64,000 bases of DNA from assembly GCF_014642275.1 (NCBI RefSeq), contig NZ_BMIM01000002.1, positions 124,001-188,000 of the forward strand, read 5' to 3'. The position numbers and the translations under genes were made by a program. Under the pieces are notes generated by a model. It was not told the DNA's origin. It saw only the letters and a list, made by a program, of their open reading frames with translations, and did not search any database. This document shows, piece by piece, positions 51,461-61,129 of the stretch; the first letter of the stretch is position 1; every line of letters starts with the position of its first letter. Source of the stretch: Flavobacterium lutivivi. GTDB lineage: Bacteria > Bacteroidota > Bacteroidia > Flavobacteriales > Flavobacteriaceae.

Positions 51461-52126
51461 CTATTTTGCTTCTTCAATTGAACCGCCAGCAATGATTTTT
51501 TGATCGATTTGTTTTGGTTTACCATAGATAGTAATGGTTCCACCAGCTCTTACTTTTGCATCAACAAAATCAGTAGCAAAAATATCTGCTTCTCCGCCAG
51601 CATTTCCTGTAATAATGGTTTGAGAAGTCTTTAGATTTTTAGCTTCATAAATTCCTCCAGAATTTACAATAACTTCTTGACTTTTAGCGTTTCCCTCCAG
51701 TGAAACTGTTGAGCCATTTGCAGTTCTAGCGGTTAGTCTATTTACATTTAAAAGAAGTTTTATTTGTGAACCTTCTTTAGCAATAATTTCAAAATTATTG
51801 GATTTTATTAGATTACCACAAGCAATTCTAGAACCTTCATTTGCTTCAACAGCAGTTAGTTCGTTAAAATAAACTGTAACAGAAATATCATCACCATCGA
51901 GCATTTTGGTTAATGACATTCTTATTTTTAGTTCTCCATTTTTATTGACTAATTCTACTTGATTAGCATATTTCCCTTCTATAACTACTTTATTTTCGTT
52001 TGAAGGTTCTAGGTAAACATCTATTTGGTCAAAAGCGGTTATTTTGGTAAAATCACCAACATTTTTCTCTATTTGTCCAAAAGCTATTGAACTTAAAAAT
52101 AATATACTAAAAACTAGCTTTTTCAT
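51461..52126 (-). CDS. Head GIN domain (DUF2807) secreted protein
   Basis: A 221-residue protein with a signal peptide (KKLVFSILFLSSIAFGQ) and a DUF2807 beta-helix built from short repeating strands: FTKITAFDQIDVYLEPSNEN, then VEANEGSRI, IAKEGSQI, RTANGSTV, VNSGGIYE, GNAGGEAD, VRAGGTIT. These N/S-G turns mark a right-handed beta-helix. Function is unknown; the family is exported and common in Bacteroidota. It ends 2 bp after rnr on the same strand. Confidence 0.88.
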   Translation of the reverse strand: MKKLVFSILFLSSIAFGQIEKNVGDFTKITAFDQIDVYLEPSNENKVVIEGKYANQVELVNKNGELKIRMSLTKMLDGDDISVTVYFNELTAVEANEGSRIACGNLIKSNNFEIIAKEGSQIKLLLNVNRLTARTANGSTVSLEGNAKSQEVIVNSGGIYEAKNLKTSQTIITGNAGGEADIFATDFVDAKVRAGGTITIYGKPKQIDQKIIAGGSIEEAK

Positions 52127-52128
52127 AT

Positions 52129-54309
52129 TTATTCCTTTTTTCGGATATAAGTGTAATCTAATTGTTTTTTTACTAAATCGGCATTTTTTACTTTTACATA
52201 AACCTCATCACCAAGCTGAAGCATTCCTTTATACATTTCGCCTACATAAGCATATTGCTTTTCGTCAAATACATAATAGTCTTCTTTTATATCACGAATG
52301 CGAACCATTCCTTCACATTTATTTTCTATAATTTCAACATAAATTCCCCATTCGGTTACACCAGAAATTACGCCAAGAAACTCTATATCCTTTTTATCTT
52401 CCATGAATTTTACTTGCATGTATTTCACAGAATCTCTTTCGGCATTTGCAGCAAGTAATTCCATATCACTACTGTGTTCACATTTTTCTTCATAATCATC
52501 TTCATTTGCGGTTTTTCCACCATCAAGATAATGTTGTAACAATCTGTGAGCCATCACATCTGGATAACGACGAATAGGTGAGGTGAAATGGCTATAATAA
52601 TCGAATGCTAATCCATAATGACCAATATTTTGAGTGGAATATCTTGCTTTGCTCATGGCTCTAATTGCAAGCGTATCGACAAGATTTTGCTCTTTTTTAC
52701 CATTTACTTCTTCCAATAACGAATTTAATGATTTTGATATTGTGTCTTTTGATTTAAAATTTAGAGAATAACCAAACTTAGAAATCACAGATTGTAAACC
52801 AATTAGTTTATCCTCATTCGGTTCATCATGAATTCTATACACAAATGTTTTCTTTTGTTTTCCAATAAATTCAGCTACTTTTCTGTTAGCAAGAAGCATA
52901 AATTCTTCAATCAAATGATTAGCATCTTTTGATATTTTGAAATAAACTCCAGTAGGTTCATCAGCTTCATTTAAATTGAATTTTACTTCTACTTTATCAA
53001 ACGAAATTGCTCCAGCAGTCATTCTTTTTCTTCGAAGAATTTTTGCTAATTCATCTAGTTTTAGAGTTGCTTGAGTTACTGCATCAGAAGCTTTAAATTC
53101 ATTTCCAGTCAATGAAATTTCGGCTGGAATTGTACTCGATTTTGTTTCAATAATATGTTGCGCTTCTTCATAAGCAAATCGTTGGTCAGAGTAAATTACT
53201 GTTCTACCAAACCAACTATCAACAACTTCTGCCTTTTGATTTAATTGAAAAATAGCCGAAAAAGTATATTTTTCTTCTTGTGGACGAAGCGAACAAGCAA
53301 AATTTGACAAAACTTCGGGTAACATTGGCACAACTCTATCCACAAGGTAAACCGAAGTTGCTCGTTTATATGCTTCATCATCGAGTATAGTTCCTTCTTT
53401 TACATAATGAGAAACATCGGCAATATGAACACCAATTTCATAATTTCCATTTTCTAAAACTTGAAAAGACAATGCATCGTCAAAATCTTTTGCATCTTTT
53501 GGATCAATAGTAAATGTCAAAACATTACGCATATCACGACGTTTGGCAATTTCTTCTTGAGTAATCGATGTGTCTATTTTATTTGCAAAAGCATCAACTT
53601 CTACAGGAAAATCATAAGGCAAACCATATTCAGCAAGAATAGCATGAATTTCGGTATCGTGTTCACCAGGTTTTCCTAATACTTTTATAACAGAGCCAAA
53701 AGGAGAATCGGCTTTTTTTGGCCAATCTTCGAGTTTTACGAGAACTACATCACCATGTTGCGCATCATTAAGTTTATTTTTTGGTACAAAAATATCAGTG
53801 TACATTTTAGCATTAGCAGTAGTTACAAATCCAAAGTTTTTTTGAATATCAATAACACCTACAAATTCTGTTTTCGCTCTTTCAATGATTTCAATAACTT
53901 CGGCTTCGGGTTTTCTAGAACTTCGTTTATTATAAATATATACTTTTACTTTATCACCATCCAAAGCATGATTGAGGTTCATAAAAGGGATAAAAACATC
54001 GTGTTCTAGTTCGTCACAAACAAAATATCCAGTTTTTCTAGAAGTCATATCAACAAAGCCTTCATACACTTCTTGACCAGAAGCTTTGACTAAATACTTT
54101 CCAGGTTCAGTTTCTATAATTACTTTTTGAGCAGCAAGAATTTTTAAATCTTTAATAATTTCATTTCTACTCTTGGTATCATCTACTTCGAGTATTGCAG
54201 CTATTTGTTTGTAATTGAAAGGTTTATTTGGACTTTTTGAAAGGATTTTAAATATTTTTTCGGAAAAGGTTTTATTTTTCTTTCCAAATCTTTTTGGTTT
54301 CTTACTCAT
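52129..54309 (-). CDS. rnr: Ribonuclease R
   Basis: A 726-residue 3'-5' exoribonuclease that degrades structured RNA and helps rRNA quality control. N-terminal OB/CSD domains are followed by the RNB domain, whose acidic metal-binding site is in TFTIDPKDAKDFDDALSF. An S1 domain lies near 645-725 (EFLGVISGVTEWGIYVEIIE). The Lys-rich N-terminus (SKKPKRFGKKNKTFSEK) is typical. Length fits. It is followed by DUF2807 on the same strand. A stutter repeat lies upstream. Confidence 0.94.
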   Translation of the reverse strand: MSKKPKRFGKKNKTFSEKIFKILSKSPNKPFNYKQIAAILEVDDTKSRNEIIKDLKILAAQKVIIETEPGKYLVKASGQEVYEGFVDMTSRKTGYFVCDELEHDVFIPFMNLNHALDGDKVKVYIYNKRSSRKPEAEVIEIIERAKTEFVGVIDIQKNFGFVTTANAKMYTDIFVPKNKLNDAQHGDVVLVKLEDWPKKADSPFGSVIKVLGKPGEHDTEIHAILAEYGLPYDFPVEVDAFANKIDTSITQEEIAKRRDMRNVLTFTIDPKDAKDFDDALSFQVLENGNYEIGVHIADVSHYVKEGTILDDEAYKRATSVYLVDRVVPMLPEVLSNFACSLRPQEEKYTFSAIFQLNQKAEVVDSWFGRTVIYSDQRFAYEEAQHIIETKSSTIPAEISLTGNEFKASDAVTQATLKLDELAKILRRKRMTAGAISFDKVEVKFNLNEADEPTGVYFKISKDANHLIEEFMLLANRKVAEFIGKQKKTFVYRIHDEPNEDKLIGLQSVISKFGYSLNFKSKDTISKSLNSLLEEVNGKKEQNLVDTLAIRAMSKARYSTQNIGHYGLAFDYYSHFTSPIRRYPDVMAHRLLQHYLDGGKTANEDDYEEKCEHSSDMELLAANAERDSVKYMQVKFMEDKKDIEFLGVISGVTEWGIYVEIIENKCEGMVRIRDIKEDYYVFDEKQYAYVGEMYKGMLQLGDEVYVKVKNADLVKKQLDYTYIRKKE

Positions 54310-54335
54310 AATTCATTTCTAATAAAGTTTAAAAT

Positions 54336-54375
54336 TAATGAATAGTAATTAGTAAATAGTAATTAGTGAAAAGTT
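54336..54375. repeat. TAGTAATTAGT stutter repeat upstream of rnr
   Basis: The units ATGAATAGTAATTAGTAAAT and AGTAATTAGTGAAAAG match the family at 3616-3650, 4018-4050 and 6036-6130. It separates the divergent rnr and DUF2007 genes. Confidence 0.7.
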
Positions 54376-54419
54376 TTAATTAAAAAATAACATTTACTAT
54401 TTTTATAAAAAGTAATCCA

Positions 54420-54653
54420 ATGAAAGATTTCATAACCATAGCAGTCTTCAATTTTCCTCAAGAAATTGCAGTTTTAAAATCTATTCTAGAAAACGAAGGT
54501 ATTGTTCATTACTTTGAAAATGAAACTATCGTTTCGGTAGATCCATTTGCAAGCTTAGCCTATGGCGGAATAAAACTAAAAATTCATCCAAACGATAGAG
54601 AAGTAGTTCAACAAATTCTTGACAACTTAAATACAAACTTGAAAATTGTTTAA
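54420..54653 (+). CDS. DUF2007 family small protein
   Basis: A 77-residue DUF2007 protein ('putative signal transducing protein', GlnB-like fold): FITIAVFNFPQEIAVLKSIL, then ENEGIVHYFENETIVSVDP and IKLKIHPNDREVVQQILDNL. The whole length is one small alpha/beta domain. Function is unknown. It lies between rnr (divergent) and a long AT-rich gap. Confidence 0.82.
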   Translation: MKDFITIAVFNFPQEIAVLKSILENEGIVHYFENETIVSVDPFASLAYGGIKLKIHPNDREVVQQILDNLNTNLKIV

Positions 54654-55232
54654 AACAAAGAGTTTTTAACAACAATTAAAAACAACAAAAGAAAATTGAA
54701 ATTTAAAATTAATTTTTGATGTTTATTATGGTGTGTTGATAATGATGAAAACTTTTTTAAGTTTTATTTTTTTGAAAAGTTATATAAACTTATACAGAGA
54801 AATTAACAGTGTTACGAAATTGTAAAGTATTAAAAATGAATTAAAATTAAGTTTTTATTAACAGTTGTTAACACATTCTTTTTAATAGAAATTTTTGATA
54901 AGTTTCATTGTTAATTTCTGTTGAAAATAGAGTTTTTTATGTGAATAATTTTTAAAGAAAAAATCAAAACTAAATTTGATTTTCTCATTACAATTTTTGC
55001 TTATAAAATTTTGAATTGGATTTATAAAAACTTCTAATTTTCTATTCAAAATTATTAACAACCTATGTTAATTTATAATTATCAGAATATCAGCTAATTG
55101 TAAAAATTGATTAACAATGTTAAATTTATATTATTTAAATAATTGATAATCAGTTATTTAATTTTGTTTAATATTATTTTAATTAACTCACATTATTAAG
55201 TAATTTTGTAGAAACAACATAATCTTTCAAAA
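54654..55232. other. Long AT-rich intergenic region, candidate replication origin
   Basis: A 579-bp gap with no supportable gene and extreme AT content. It contains DnaA-box-like nonamers: TTATCAACA (complement of 54734-54742), TTATTAACA (54855-54863 and 55052-55060) and TTATTCACA (complement of 54940-54948, fully within TTATNCACA). An inverted TTAACAGTTGTTAA lies at 54858-54871. Leftward genes dominate to the left and three rightward genes follow. No riboswitch or tRNA was seen. The evidence for an origin is circumstantial. Confidence 0.4.
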
Positions 55233-55664
55233 ATGATAATTTCAATAGGAAACGACCACGCAGGTCCAAATTACAAAAAAGCAATTGTGGATTATTTACA
55301 ATCCAAAGGTCACGAAATAATCAATCATGGAACTGATACTTTTGATAGTGTTGATTATCCAGATTTTGGTCATCCAGTTGCTTATGATGTTGAGAGTAAA
55401 AAAGCTCATTTTGGTATAGTAATTTGTGGTAGCGGAAACGGAATCAATATGACAGTTAATAAACATCAAGATATTCGTGCAGCACTTTGCTGGACAAAAG
55501 AAATTGCACAATTGGCTCGCGAACATAATGATGCAAATATTATTAGTATTCCAGCACGATTTACTGCTATTGAACAAGCTGTAGAAATGGTAGATACGTT
55601 TCTAAATACTGCTTTTCAAGGCGGAAGACATGAAAGAAGAGTTCACAAAATTGCTTGCAGATAA
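55233..55664 (+). CDS. rpiB: Ribose-5-phosphate isomerase B
   Basis: A 143-residue RpiB that interconverts ribose 5-phosphate and ribulose 5-phosphate. The opening MIISIGNDHAGPNYKK has D8 and H9 in the substrate site; the catalytic cysteine is C65 in VICGSGNGINM. The C-terminal RRVHKIACR matches the family. A -7 element TAATTTTG (55201-55208) precedes it. Its TAA overlaps the ATG of the cation exporter (TAATG). Confidence 0.93.
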   Translation: MIISIGNDHAGPNYKKAIVDYLQSKGHEIINHGTDTFDSVDYPDFGHPVAYDVESKKAHFGIVICGSGNGINMTVNKHQDIRAALCWTKEIAQLAREHNDANIISIPARFTAIEQAVEMVDTFLNTAFQGGRHERRVHKIACR

Positions 55665-56578
55665 TGTCTCACAGTCATTCTCATGTTCATATTCAAAAAC
55701 ACGAAGTAAAAGCAAGTAACCTTGTTTTTTCTATAATTCTAAATTTAGTAATCACAATTGCTCAAATTGTTGGCGGAATAATTTCAGGAAGTCTTGCATT
55801 AATTTCGGATGCTTTGCATAATTTTTCTGATGTATTATCGCTAGTTTTTAGTTTAGTTGCTCACAAACTTTCTCGTAGAAAAGCGTCAATAGATCAAACA
55901 TTTGGTTATAAACGTGCCGAATTAATAGCTGCTTTTGTCAATGCTGCCACATTAGTTATTGTTGCTTTTATATTGATTTATGGCGCGATAGAACGTTTCT
56001 TCAATCCACATCCTATTCAATCTGGTTTAGTCATTTGGTTAGCACTTCTTGGAATTGTTGTTAACGGACTTTCAGTCATTTTTTTAAAAAAAGATGCAGA
56101 CCATAATCTAAATATGAAATCAGCTTATCTGCATTTATTAACAGATATGATGGCATCTGTTGCGGTGCTTGTTGGCGGATTATTAATGAAATTTTATGGA
56201 TGGTTTTGGGTAGATAGTTTAATGACAATTTTAATTGCCATTTATTTAATTGTTGTTGGAATTGATTTACTTAAAAAATCTACAAAAATGCTAATGCTTT
56301 TCACACCAGAACACATTGATATAAAAGAAATTGTTCGTGAAGTTCACAAAATAAAAGGCATTGGGAAATTGCATCACATTCATGTATGGCATTTAAATGA
56401 AGAAGAATTACATCTCGAAGCGCATCTTGATTGTGCAGAAGATATAAAAATGAGTGAATTTAATGATTTGCTTCATGAAGTAGAAATGGTTTTATTCAAC
56501 AAATTTGGTATCAACCACATCAATATTCAACCAGAATTTAAAAAAGAAGATCCGAAAGATTTTATCGTTCAAGATTAA
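55664..56578 (+). CDS. Cation diffusion facilitator (zinc/metal exporter)
   Basis: A 304-residue CDF transporter. The ATG at 55664 overlaps the rpiB stop. The N-terminal His-rich stretch MSHSHSHVHIQKH, six transmembrane helices and the metal-binding motifs ALHNFSDVLSLV and HLLTDMMASVAVL (HxxxD) are those of CzcD/ZitB-type exporters. The cytoplasmic domain ends with HHIHVWHLNEEELHLEAHLD. It probably exports zinc or cobalt. It is translationally coupled to rpiB. Confidence 0.92.
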   Translation: MSHSHSHVHIQKHEVKASNLVFSIILNLVITIAQIVGGIISGSLALISDALHNFSDVLSLVFSLVAHKLSRRKASIDQTFGYKRAELIAAFVNAATLVIVAFILIYGAIERFFNPHPIQSGLVIWLALLGIVVNGLSVIFLKKDADHNLNMKSAYLHLLTDMMASVAVLVGGLLMKFYGWFWVDSLMTILIAIYLIVVGIDLLKKSTKMLMLFTPEHIDIKEIVREVHKIKGIGKLHHIHVWHLNEEELHLEAHLDCAEDIKMSEFNDLLHEVEMVLFNKFGINHINIQPEFKKEDPKDFIVQD

Positions 56579-56581
56579 TTT

Positions 56582-58705
56582 ATGACCAACATACAATTCA
56601 TTCAAAACCAAACAAATATTGTTTCAAAAAGCATTGAAGCCACAATAAAATTACTTCAAGAAGATTGTACCATTCCTTTTATTTCTCGATATAGAAAAGA
56701 CCAAACCGGTAATCTTGATGAGGTTCAAATTGAACAAATCTCAAAACTCAACAAGCAGTTTGACGAAATAGTAAAACGAAAAGAAAGCGTTCTTTCATCA
56801 ATAGAAGAACAAGGATTTCTAACACCAGAATTAAAACAAAAAATAGAAAACAGTTTCGATTTACAGGAGATTGAAGATTTATATTTGCCTTATAAAAAGA
56901 AAAAGAAAACCCGTGCAGATGTCGCTCGTGAAAAAGGATTAGAACCTTTGGCAAAAATGATTATGAGCCAAAATGTAGATGATGTAGAGTTTCTTGCTTC
57001 AAAATATATTAATGACAAAGTTGCCAATGAAGACGAAGCACTACAAGGCGCAAGAGATATTATTGCAGAATGGATAAACGAAAACACTTTCATTAGAAAA
57101 AATCTGCGACGACTATTTCAACGAAAAGCTATTATTTCAACCAAAGTAGCAAAAGGTAAAGATGAAGACGAAAATGCTAAAAAATTTTCGCAATATTTCG
57201 ATTGGGCTGAACCCATTTCAAAAGCGCCATCACACAGATTATTAGCCATGTTGCGTGCAGAAGCAGAAGGTTTTGTCAAACTTAATATTGAAATAGAAAA
57301 AGAAGAAGCGATTGATTTTATTGAAGAAAATATCATCAAAAAAAACAATGACACAACAGAACATCTAGAACTTGCAATAAAAGACAGTTATAAGCGATTA
57401 CTCGAACCAGCAATTGCTAACGAAACGTTGCAAGAAGCAAAACAAAAAGCCGATATAAAAGCTATTGATGTTTTTTCTGAAAATTTGCGTCAATTGTTGC
57501 TTGCGCCACCATTAGGCGAAAAAAGAATTCTTGCCATAGATCCTGGTTTTAGAACAGGTTGCAAAGTGGTTTGTATAGACGAAAAAGGTGATTTGTTGTA
57601 CAACGAAACTATTTTTCCTCATGCGCCACAGAATGATACGGCAATGGCAATGAAAAAAATTAAATCGATGGTTAATGCTTATAATATTGAAGCCATTTCT
57701 ATTGGTAATGGAACAGCAAGTCGCGAAACCGAATTTTTTATCAAGAAAATAGCTTTTGATAAGTCGGTTCAAGTTTTTGTAGTTTCAGAAGCTGGTGCTT
57801 CGGTTTATTCTGCAAGTAAAATTGCACGCGACGAATTTCCTAATTATGATGTAACCGTTCGTGGTGCGGTTTCCATCGGTAGAAGGTTGAGTGATCCATT
57901 GGCAGAATTGGTAAAAATTGATCCAAAATCTATTGGTGTTGGACAATACCAGCACGATGTGGACCAAACCAAACTGAAAGAAGAATTAGATAACACAGTA
58001 ATTCGATGCGTAAATTCTGTTGGGATAAATATCAACACAGCCAGTAAATCGTTGTTGAGTTATGTGAGTGGAATAGGAGAGAAGATGGCAGAAAATATTG
58101 TTGCTTTTCGTAGTGAAAATGGTGCTTTTGAAGATAGAAAGCAACTTAAAAAAGTGCCACGTTTGGGCGAAAAAGCATTTCAACAAGCGGCAGCATTCAT
58201 TAGAATTAAAGACGGAAATAACCCGTTAGACAATTCAGCAGTGCATCCAGAAGCGTATGGAATTGTGGAAAAAATGGCAAAAGATTTAAAAATTTCTCTA
58301 ACCGAACTTATTGGTAACAAAGAAAAAATCAGCCAAATCAAACCAGAAAATTATACCAATGAAACCGTTGGAATTCTGGGAATAAAAGATATTTTAAAAG
58401 AACTTGAAAAACCTGGACTTGACCCACGAAAAGCAGCAAAAGTTTTTGAATTTGACCCAAATGTTAGAACCATCAACGACTTGAGAACAGGCATGATTTT
58501 ACCAGGAATTGTGAACAATATTACTGCTTTTGGTTGTTTTGTAGATATAGGAATAAAAGAAAGCGGTTTAGTTCACATTTCCCAACTCAAAGCAGGTTTT
58601 GTAAGTGATGTAAACGAAGTGGTCAAAATACACCAACACGTTCAAGTAAAAGTAGTTGAGGTTGACGAAGCTAGAAAAAGAATTCAGCTGACGATGATAC
58701 TTTAA
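56582..58705 (+). CDS. tex: Tex-like RNA-binding transcription accessory protein
   Basis: A 707-residue Tex protein: N-terminal helical domain (IPFISRYRKDQTGNLDEVQI), a YqgF-homologous domain (ILAIDPGFRTGCKVVCID), a helix-hairpin-helix domain (VGININTASKSLLSYVSGIG) and a C-terminal S1 domain (GMILPGIVNNITAFGCFVDI). Tex binds RNA and modulates transcription; exact action is debated. Length is slightly below E. coli YhgF. It lies 3 bp after the cation exporter. Confidence 0.92.
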   Translation: MTNIQFIQNQTNIVSKSIEATIKLLQEDCTIPFISRYRKDQTGNLDEVQIEQISKLNKQFDEIVKRKESVLSSIEEQGFLTPELKQKIENSFDLQEIEDLYLPYKKKKKTRADVAREKGLEPLAKMIMSQNVDDVEFLASKYINDKVANEDEALQGARDIIAEWINENTFIRKNLRRLFQRKAIISTKVAKGKDEDENAKKFSQYFDWAEPISKAPSHRLLAMLRAEAEGFVKLNIEIEKEEAIDFIEENIIKKNNDTTEHLELAIKDSYKRLLEPAIANETLQEAKQKADIKAIDVFSENLRQLLLAPPLGEKRILAIDPGFRTGCKVVCIDEKGDLLYNETIFPHAPQNDTAMAMKKIKSMVNAYNIEAISIGNGTASRETEFFIKKIAFDKSVQVFVVSEAGASVYSASKIARDEFPNYDVTVRGAVSIGRRLSDPLAELVKIDPKSIGVGQYQHDVDQTKLKEELDNTVIRCVNSVGININTASKSLLSYVSGIGEKMAENIVAFRSENGAFEDRKQLKKVPRLGEKAFQQAAAFIRIKDGNNPLDNSAVHPEAYGIVEKMAKDLKISLTELIGNKEKISQIKPENYTNETVGILGIKDILKELEKPGLDPRKAAKVFEFDPNVRTINDLRTGMILPGIVNNITAFGCFVDIGIKESGLVHISQLKAGFVSDVNEVVKIHQHVQVKVVEVDEARKRIQLTMIL

Positions 58706-58770
58706 TAAAAAAATTCCAAATTCCAATCATGTTGTTGGAATTTGGGATTTATAACTTTTAAAAAAAGGTT

Positions 58771-60153
58771 TTACTTTAGTTTCAGTATCCAAGAACTCAT
58801 TTTGTCTAACACGATCGGTGAAATAGATTGTTCTATTTCGGCATATTCACTAACTGCGCCTGTTTTTGCCTCTTGAAAAGGATGGTTCATGTTAGGACAT
58901 TCAACAATTTCAAACGATTTGTTTTTTGCTTTTTCTAAGGATGCTTTTATTCCAGCTAGGTTTTCTTTTGCACTTACCTGAGAGTCTAAACTTCCGTTCA
59001 AAGCCAAAACAGGAACTTTTACTTTGCTCCAATACTCATCAGGATTGAACTTTAGGAAATAAACAAACCAAGGATTTGCCATTTTTTTTGCCTCATTGTC
59101 AATCATATTTTCCAAGTCTTTTTCGGCAGGCAACTGCTCTTTTGGGAGTTTATTAAACTCTTCTTTCATCAGCATTTTCAAAGGTGTTTTCAAATCATTT
59201 GTTTTAGCGTTTCTAATAAAATCATAAATTTTAGTATTCATGACTTCGTTTCGTTTTATCTCTTCATCAGTTGCGCCTTCTAGTTTTGCCAAAGCTTTTG
59301 ATTGCAGTTGCAATAATTGATCAATAGGAATTCCTGGTCCAGCCAATGAAATTACAAATTTTACTTTATCGTTTTGCGAAGCTACCATTGGCGCAATCAT
59401 TCCGCCTTCGCTGTGTCCTGCAAGTCCAATATTTTTATATCCTCTAGCAGCTAAAAAATTGACTGCTGTGTTGATATCGGTAGCAAAGTTTTGAGAAGTT
59501 GGTATAAAATTTCCCGCTTCAGAACCACCAATTCCTCTATCGTCAAGACGCAAAACACCAATTCCTTTTTTGGCAAAATCATCGGCAATAACCCAAAATA
59601 TTTTATGTCCAAAAACTTCTTCATCTCTATTTTGAAGACCAGAACCAGTAATCATAACCACAATAGGAAAATCTTTTTTATTTTTTGGTGTTGTCAATGT
59701 TCCAGCCAAAGCGTTGGCATCAATTGGATTTTTAAATGAAACATCTTCAATGTTGTAATCAAAAGGTGGTTTTGGCGTTTGCGGACGATTCATTTTTTTT
59801 TCGCCACCTTTTGCTCTTGATAGTACTAATGGCAAACTCATATCGCCTTGGCTAAATTTTCCTTCAAGTTTATCGCCTTTTAGAGTTCCTTTGTATTGAA
59901 TTCCCATGTTGGAAGCATCCAAAATGAGTTCATTGTTTTCAAATGTTGTTTTACCAACAGGAATATCTTTTGCGCCTTGTGCTGGACTATCCATAGTGGT
60001 AATAAAACCTGTTTCGCTAGGTTTTACATTAAATATTACAGGAAGCTTTGTTCCTTGAATGTCAAGTTCTCCAGCCCATGAACCAACGATTTCTTGTCCA
60101 AATACAGGCGAAAGAAGTAAAAGAAAACAGAAAAGTAAAAAAGAATTTTTCAT
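58771..60153 (-). CDS. Secreted alpha/beta hydrolase
   Basis: A 460-residue protein with a signal peptide (MKNSFLLFCFLLLLSPVFGQ), an N-terminal beta domain (GSWAGELDIQGTKLPVIFNV) like the DUF3887/peptidase-associated fold, and an alpha/beta hydrolase domain: DFPIVVMITGSGLQNRDEEV (oxyanion loop), GLAGHSEGGMIAPMVAS (nucleophile elbow GHSEGG), VPVLALNGSLDSQV (acid loop) and CPNMNHPFQ (catalytic His). Relatives are S9-like peptidases or esterases. Substrate unknown. Confidence 0.88.
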   Translation of the reverse strand: MKNSFLLFCFLLLLSPVFGQEIVGSWAGELDIQGTKLPVIFNVKPSETGFITTMDSPAQGAKDIPVGKTTFENNELILDASNMGIQYKGTLKGDKLEGKFSQGDMSLPLVLSRAKGGEKKMNRPQTPKPPFDYNIEDVSFKNPIDANALAGTLTTPKNKKDFPIVVMITGSGLQNRDEEVFGHKIFWVIADDFAKKGIGVLRLDDRGIGGSEAGNFIPTSQNFATDINTAVNFLAARGYKNIGLAGHSEGGMIAPMVASQNDKVKFVISLAGPGIPIDQLLQLQSKALAKLEGATDEEIKRNEVMNTKIYDFIRNAKTNDLKTPLKMLMKEEFNKLPKEQLPAEKDLENMIDNEAKKMANPWFVYFLKFNPDEYWSKVKVPVLALNGSLDSQVSAKENLAGIKASLEKAKNKSFEIVECPNMNHPFQEAKTGAVSEYAEIEQSISPIVLDKMSSWILKLK

Positions 60154-60163
60154 AAATAATGGT

Positions 60164-60745
60164 TTAGATTAGTGGTAAAATGATTCTAGAAAGTATTTCG
60201 GCAAAAAGAATAATTACTCCAAAAAAGACATAATGCAGCGGTTTTTTGACATTGGTAGCCGTTTTAAAACCTTTATAAAGAAGCACAATAGAATAAACCA
60301 ATAACGAAATTAAAACACAGGTTATTAGTAAAATCATTGCTAAGTCAAAAGGATTTAATGACAACTTTCCTATGGCTTCTGGATTTTTTTTGATTTCATT
60401 ATCTAGGGATTGTAAAAAAGGGAAAATCAATAATAGCGACATGAAATAAAAAGGAACTCTAAAAAGTAATGCAGCGTTCAAAACATCTATAAATCGTGTT
60501 CGTTTATTAATTATTTTACCCAATAAGAAAAGCAAAACAGTAATCAACACGATATGCAATGAATTTTCTTTTAGCGCAATGAAAAATGTAGTTTGTGGGT
60601 TCAGATGAACTTCTATTAGTCCATCAAAAGTTGCTCCAGAAAGAAAGGTAATGTAACTTCCAATAATAGAAGCAATTATCCCAAAAATGAAAATATTTTT
60701 TTCTGAAAATTTATCAAAAGGATTCAAAAGGAGTTGCCAATTCAT
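60164..60745 (-). CDS. Yip1-like multi-pass membrane protein
   Basis: A 193-residue protein with five hydrophobic helices and the Yip1/DUF1282-like opening WQLLLNPFDKFSEKN. The start MNWQLLL at 60745 is preferred because it lies immediately after the DUF2089 stop codon; a longer frame overlapping DUF2089 is less likely. Function is unknown. It appears in one operon with the DUF2089 gene. Confidence 0.7.
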   Translation of the reverse strand: MNWQLLLNPFDKFSEKNIFIFGIIASIIGSYITFLSGATFDGLIEVHLNPQTTFFIALKENSLHIVLITVLLFLLGKIINKRTRFIDVLNAALLFRVPFYFMSLLLIFPFLQSLDNEIKKNPEAIGKLSLNPFDLAMILLITCVLISLLVYSIVLLYKGFKTATNVKKPLHYVFFGVIILFAEILSRIILPLI

Positions 60746-60746
60746 A

Positions 60747-61019
60747 CTATTTAGACTTTTTAAGTTCGTTAATTTTTTCAATCAGGTCATCCATTTTGTT
60801 CCGCATGGTAGGATATGAATTTCCTGCTTGTTTAGCCATTTCTTTGATGCTACCACTCGAAAGAAAAAATTCAAGGATAAAATCTTGCTCTTCACGGCTC
60901 AATTTTAGATAGAGTGGTAAGTCATAATTTCCATTGACTTCGGTTTCGCAGCGATCACATTTCATCTGACTTACCCGAAGAGAATTTTCACAACTTGGAC
61001 AAATTACTGGTAGTTTCAT
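60747..61019 (-). CDS. DUF2089 zinc-ribbon regulator-like protein
   Basis: A 90-residue DUF2089 protein. The N-terminal zinc ribbon is CPSCENSLRVSQMKCDRCE (two CxxC pairs). A helix-turn-helix-like region follows: QDFILEFFLSSGSIKEMAKQ, AGNSYPTMRNKMDDLIEKI. The combination suggests a small DNA-binding regulator, probably of the adjacent membrane-protein gene. Confidence 0.85.
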   Translation of the reverse strand: MKLPVICPSCENSLRVSQMKCDRCETEVNGNYDLPLYLKLSREEQDFILEFFLSSGSIKEMAKQAGNSYPTMRNKMDDLIEKINELKKSK

Positions 61020-61129
61020 TTAATAAAGTTAAAATTACTTTTAACAAAATTAAAAAAATATGTTTAAAAACTTAAAAAATGTAAATATTTTTTAAAATAT
61101 ATAATAAGCGAATTATAAAATAAGGCAAC

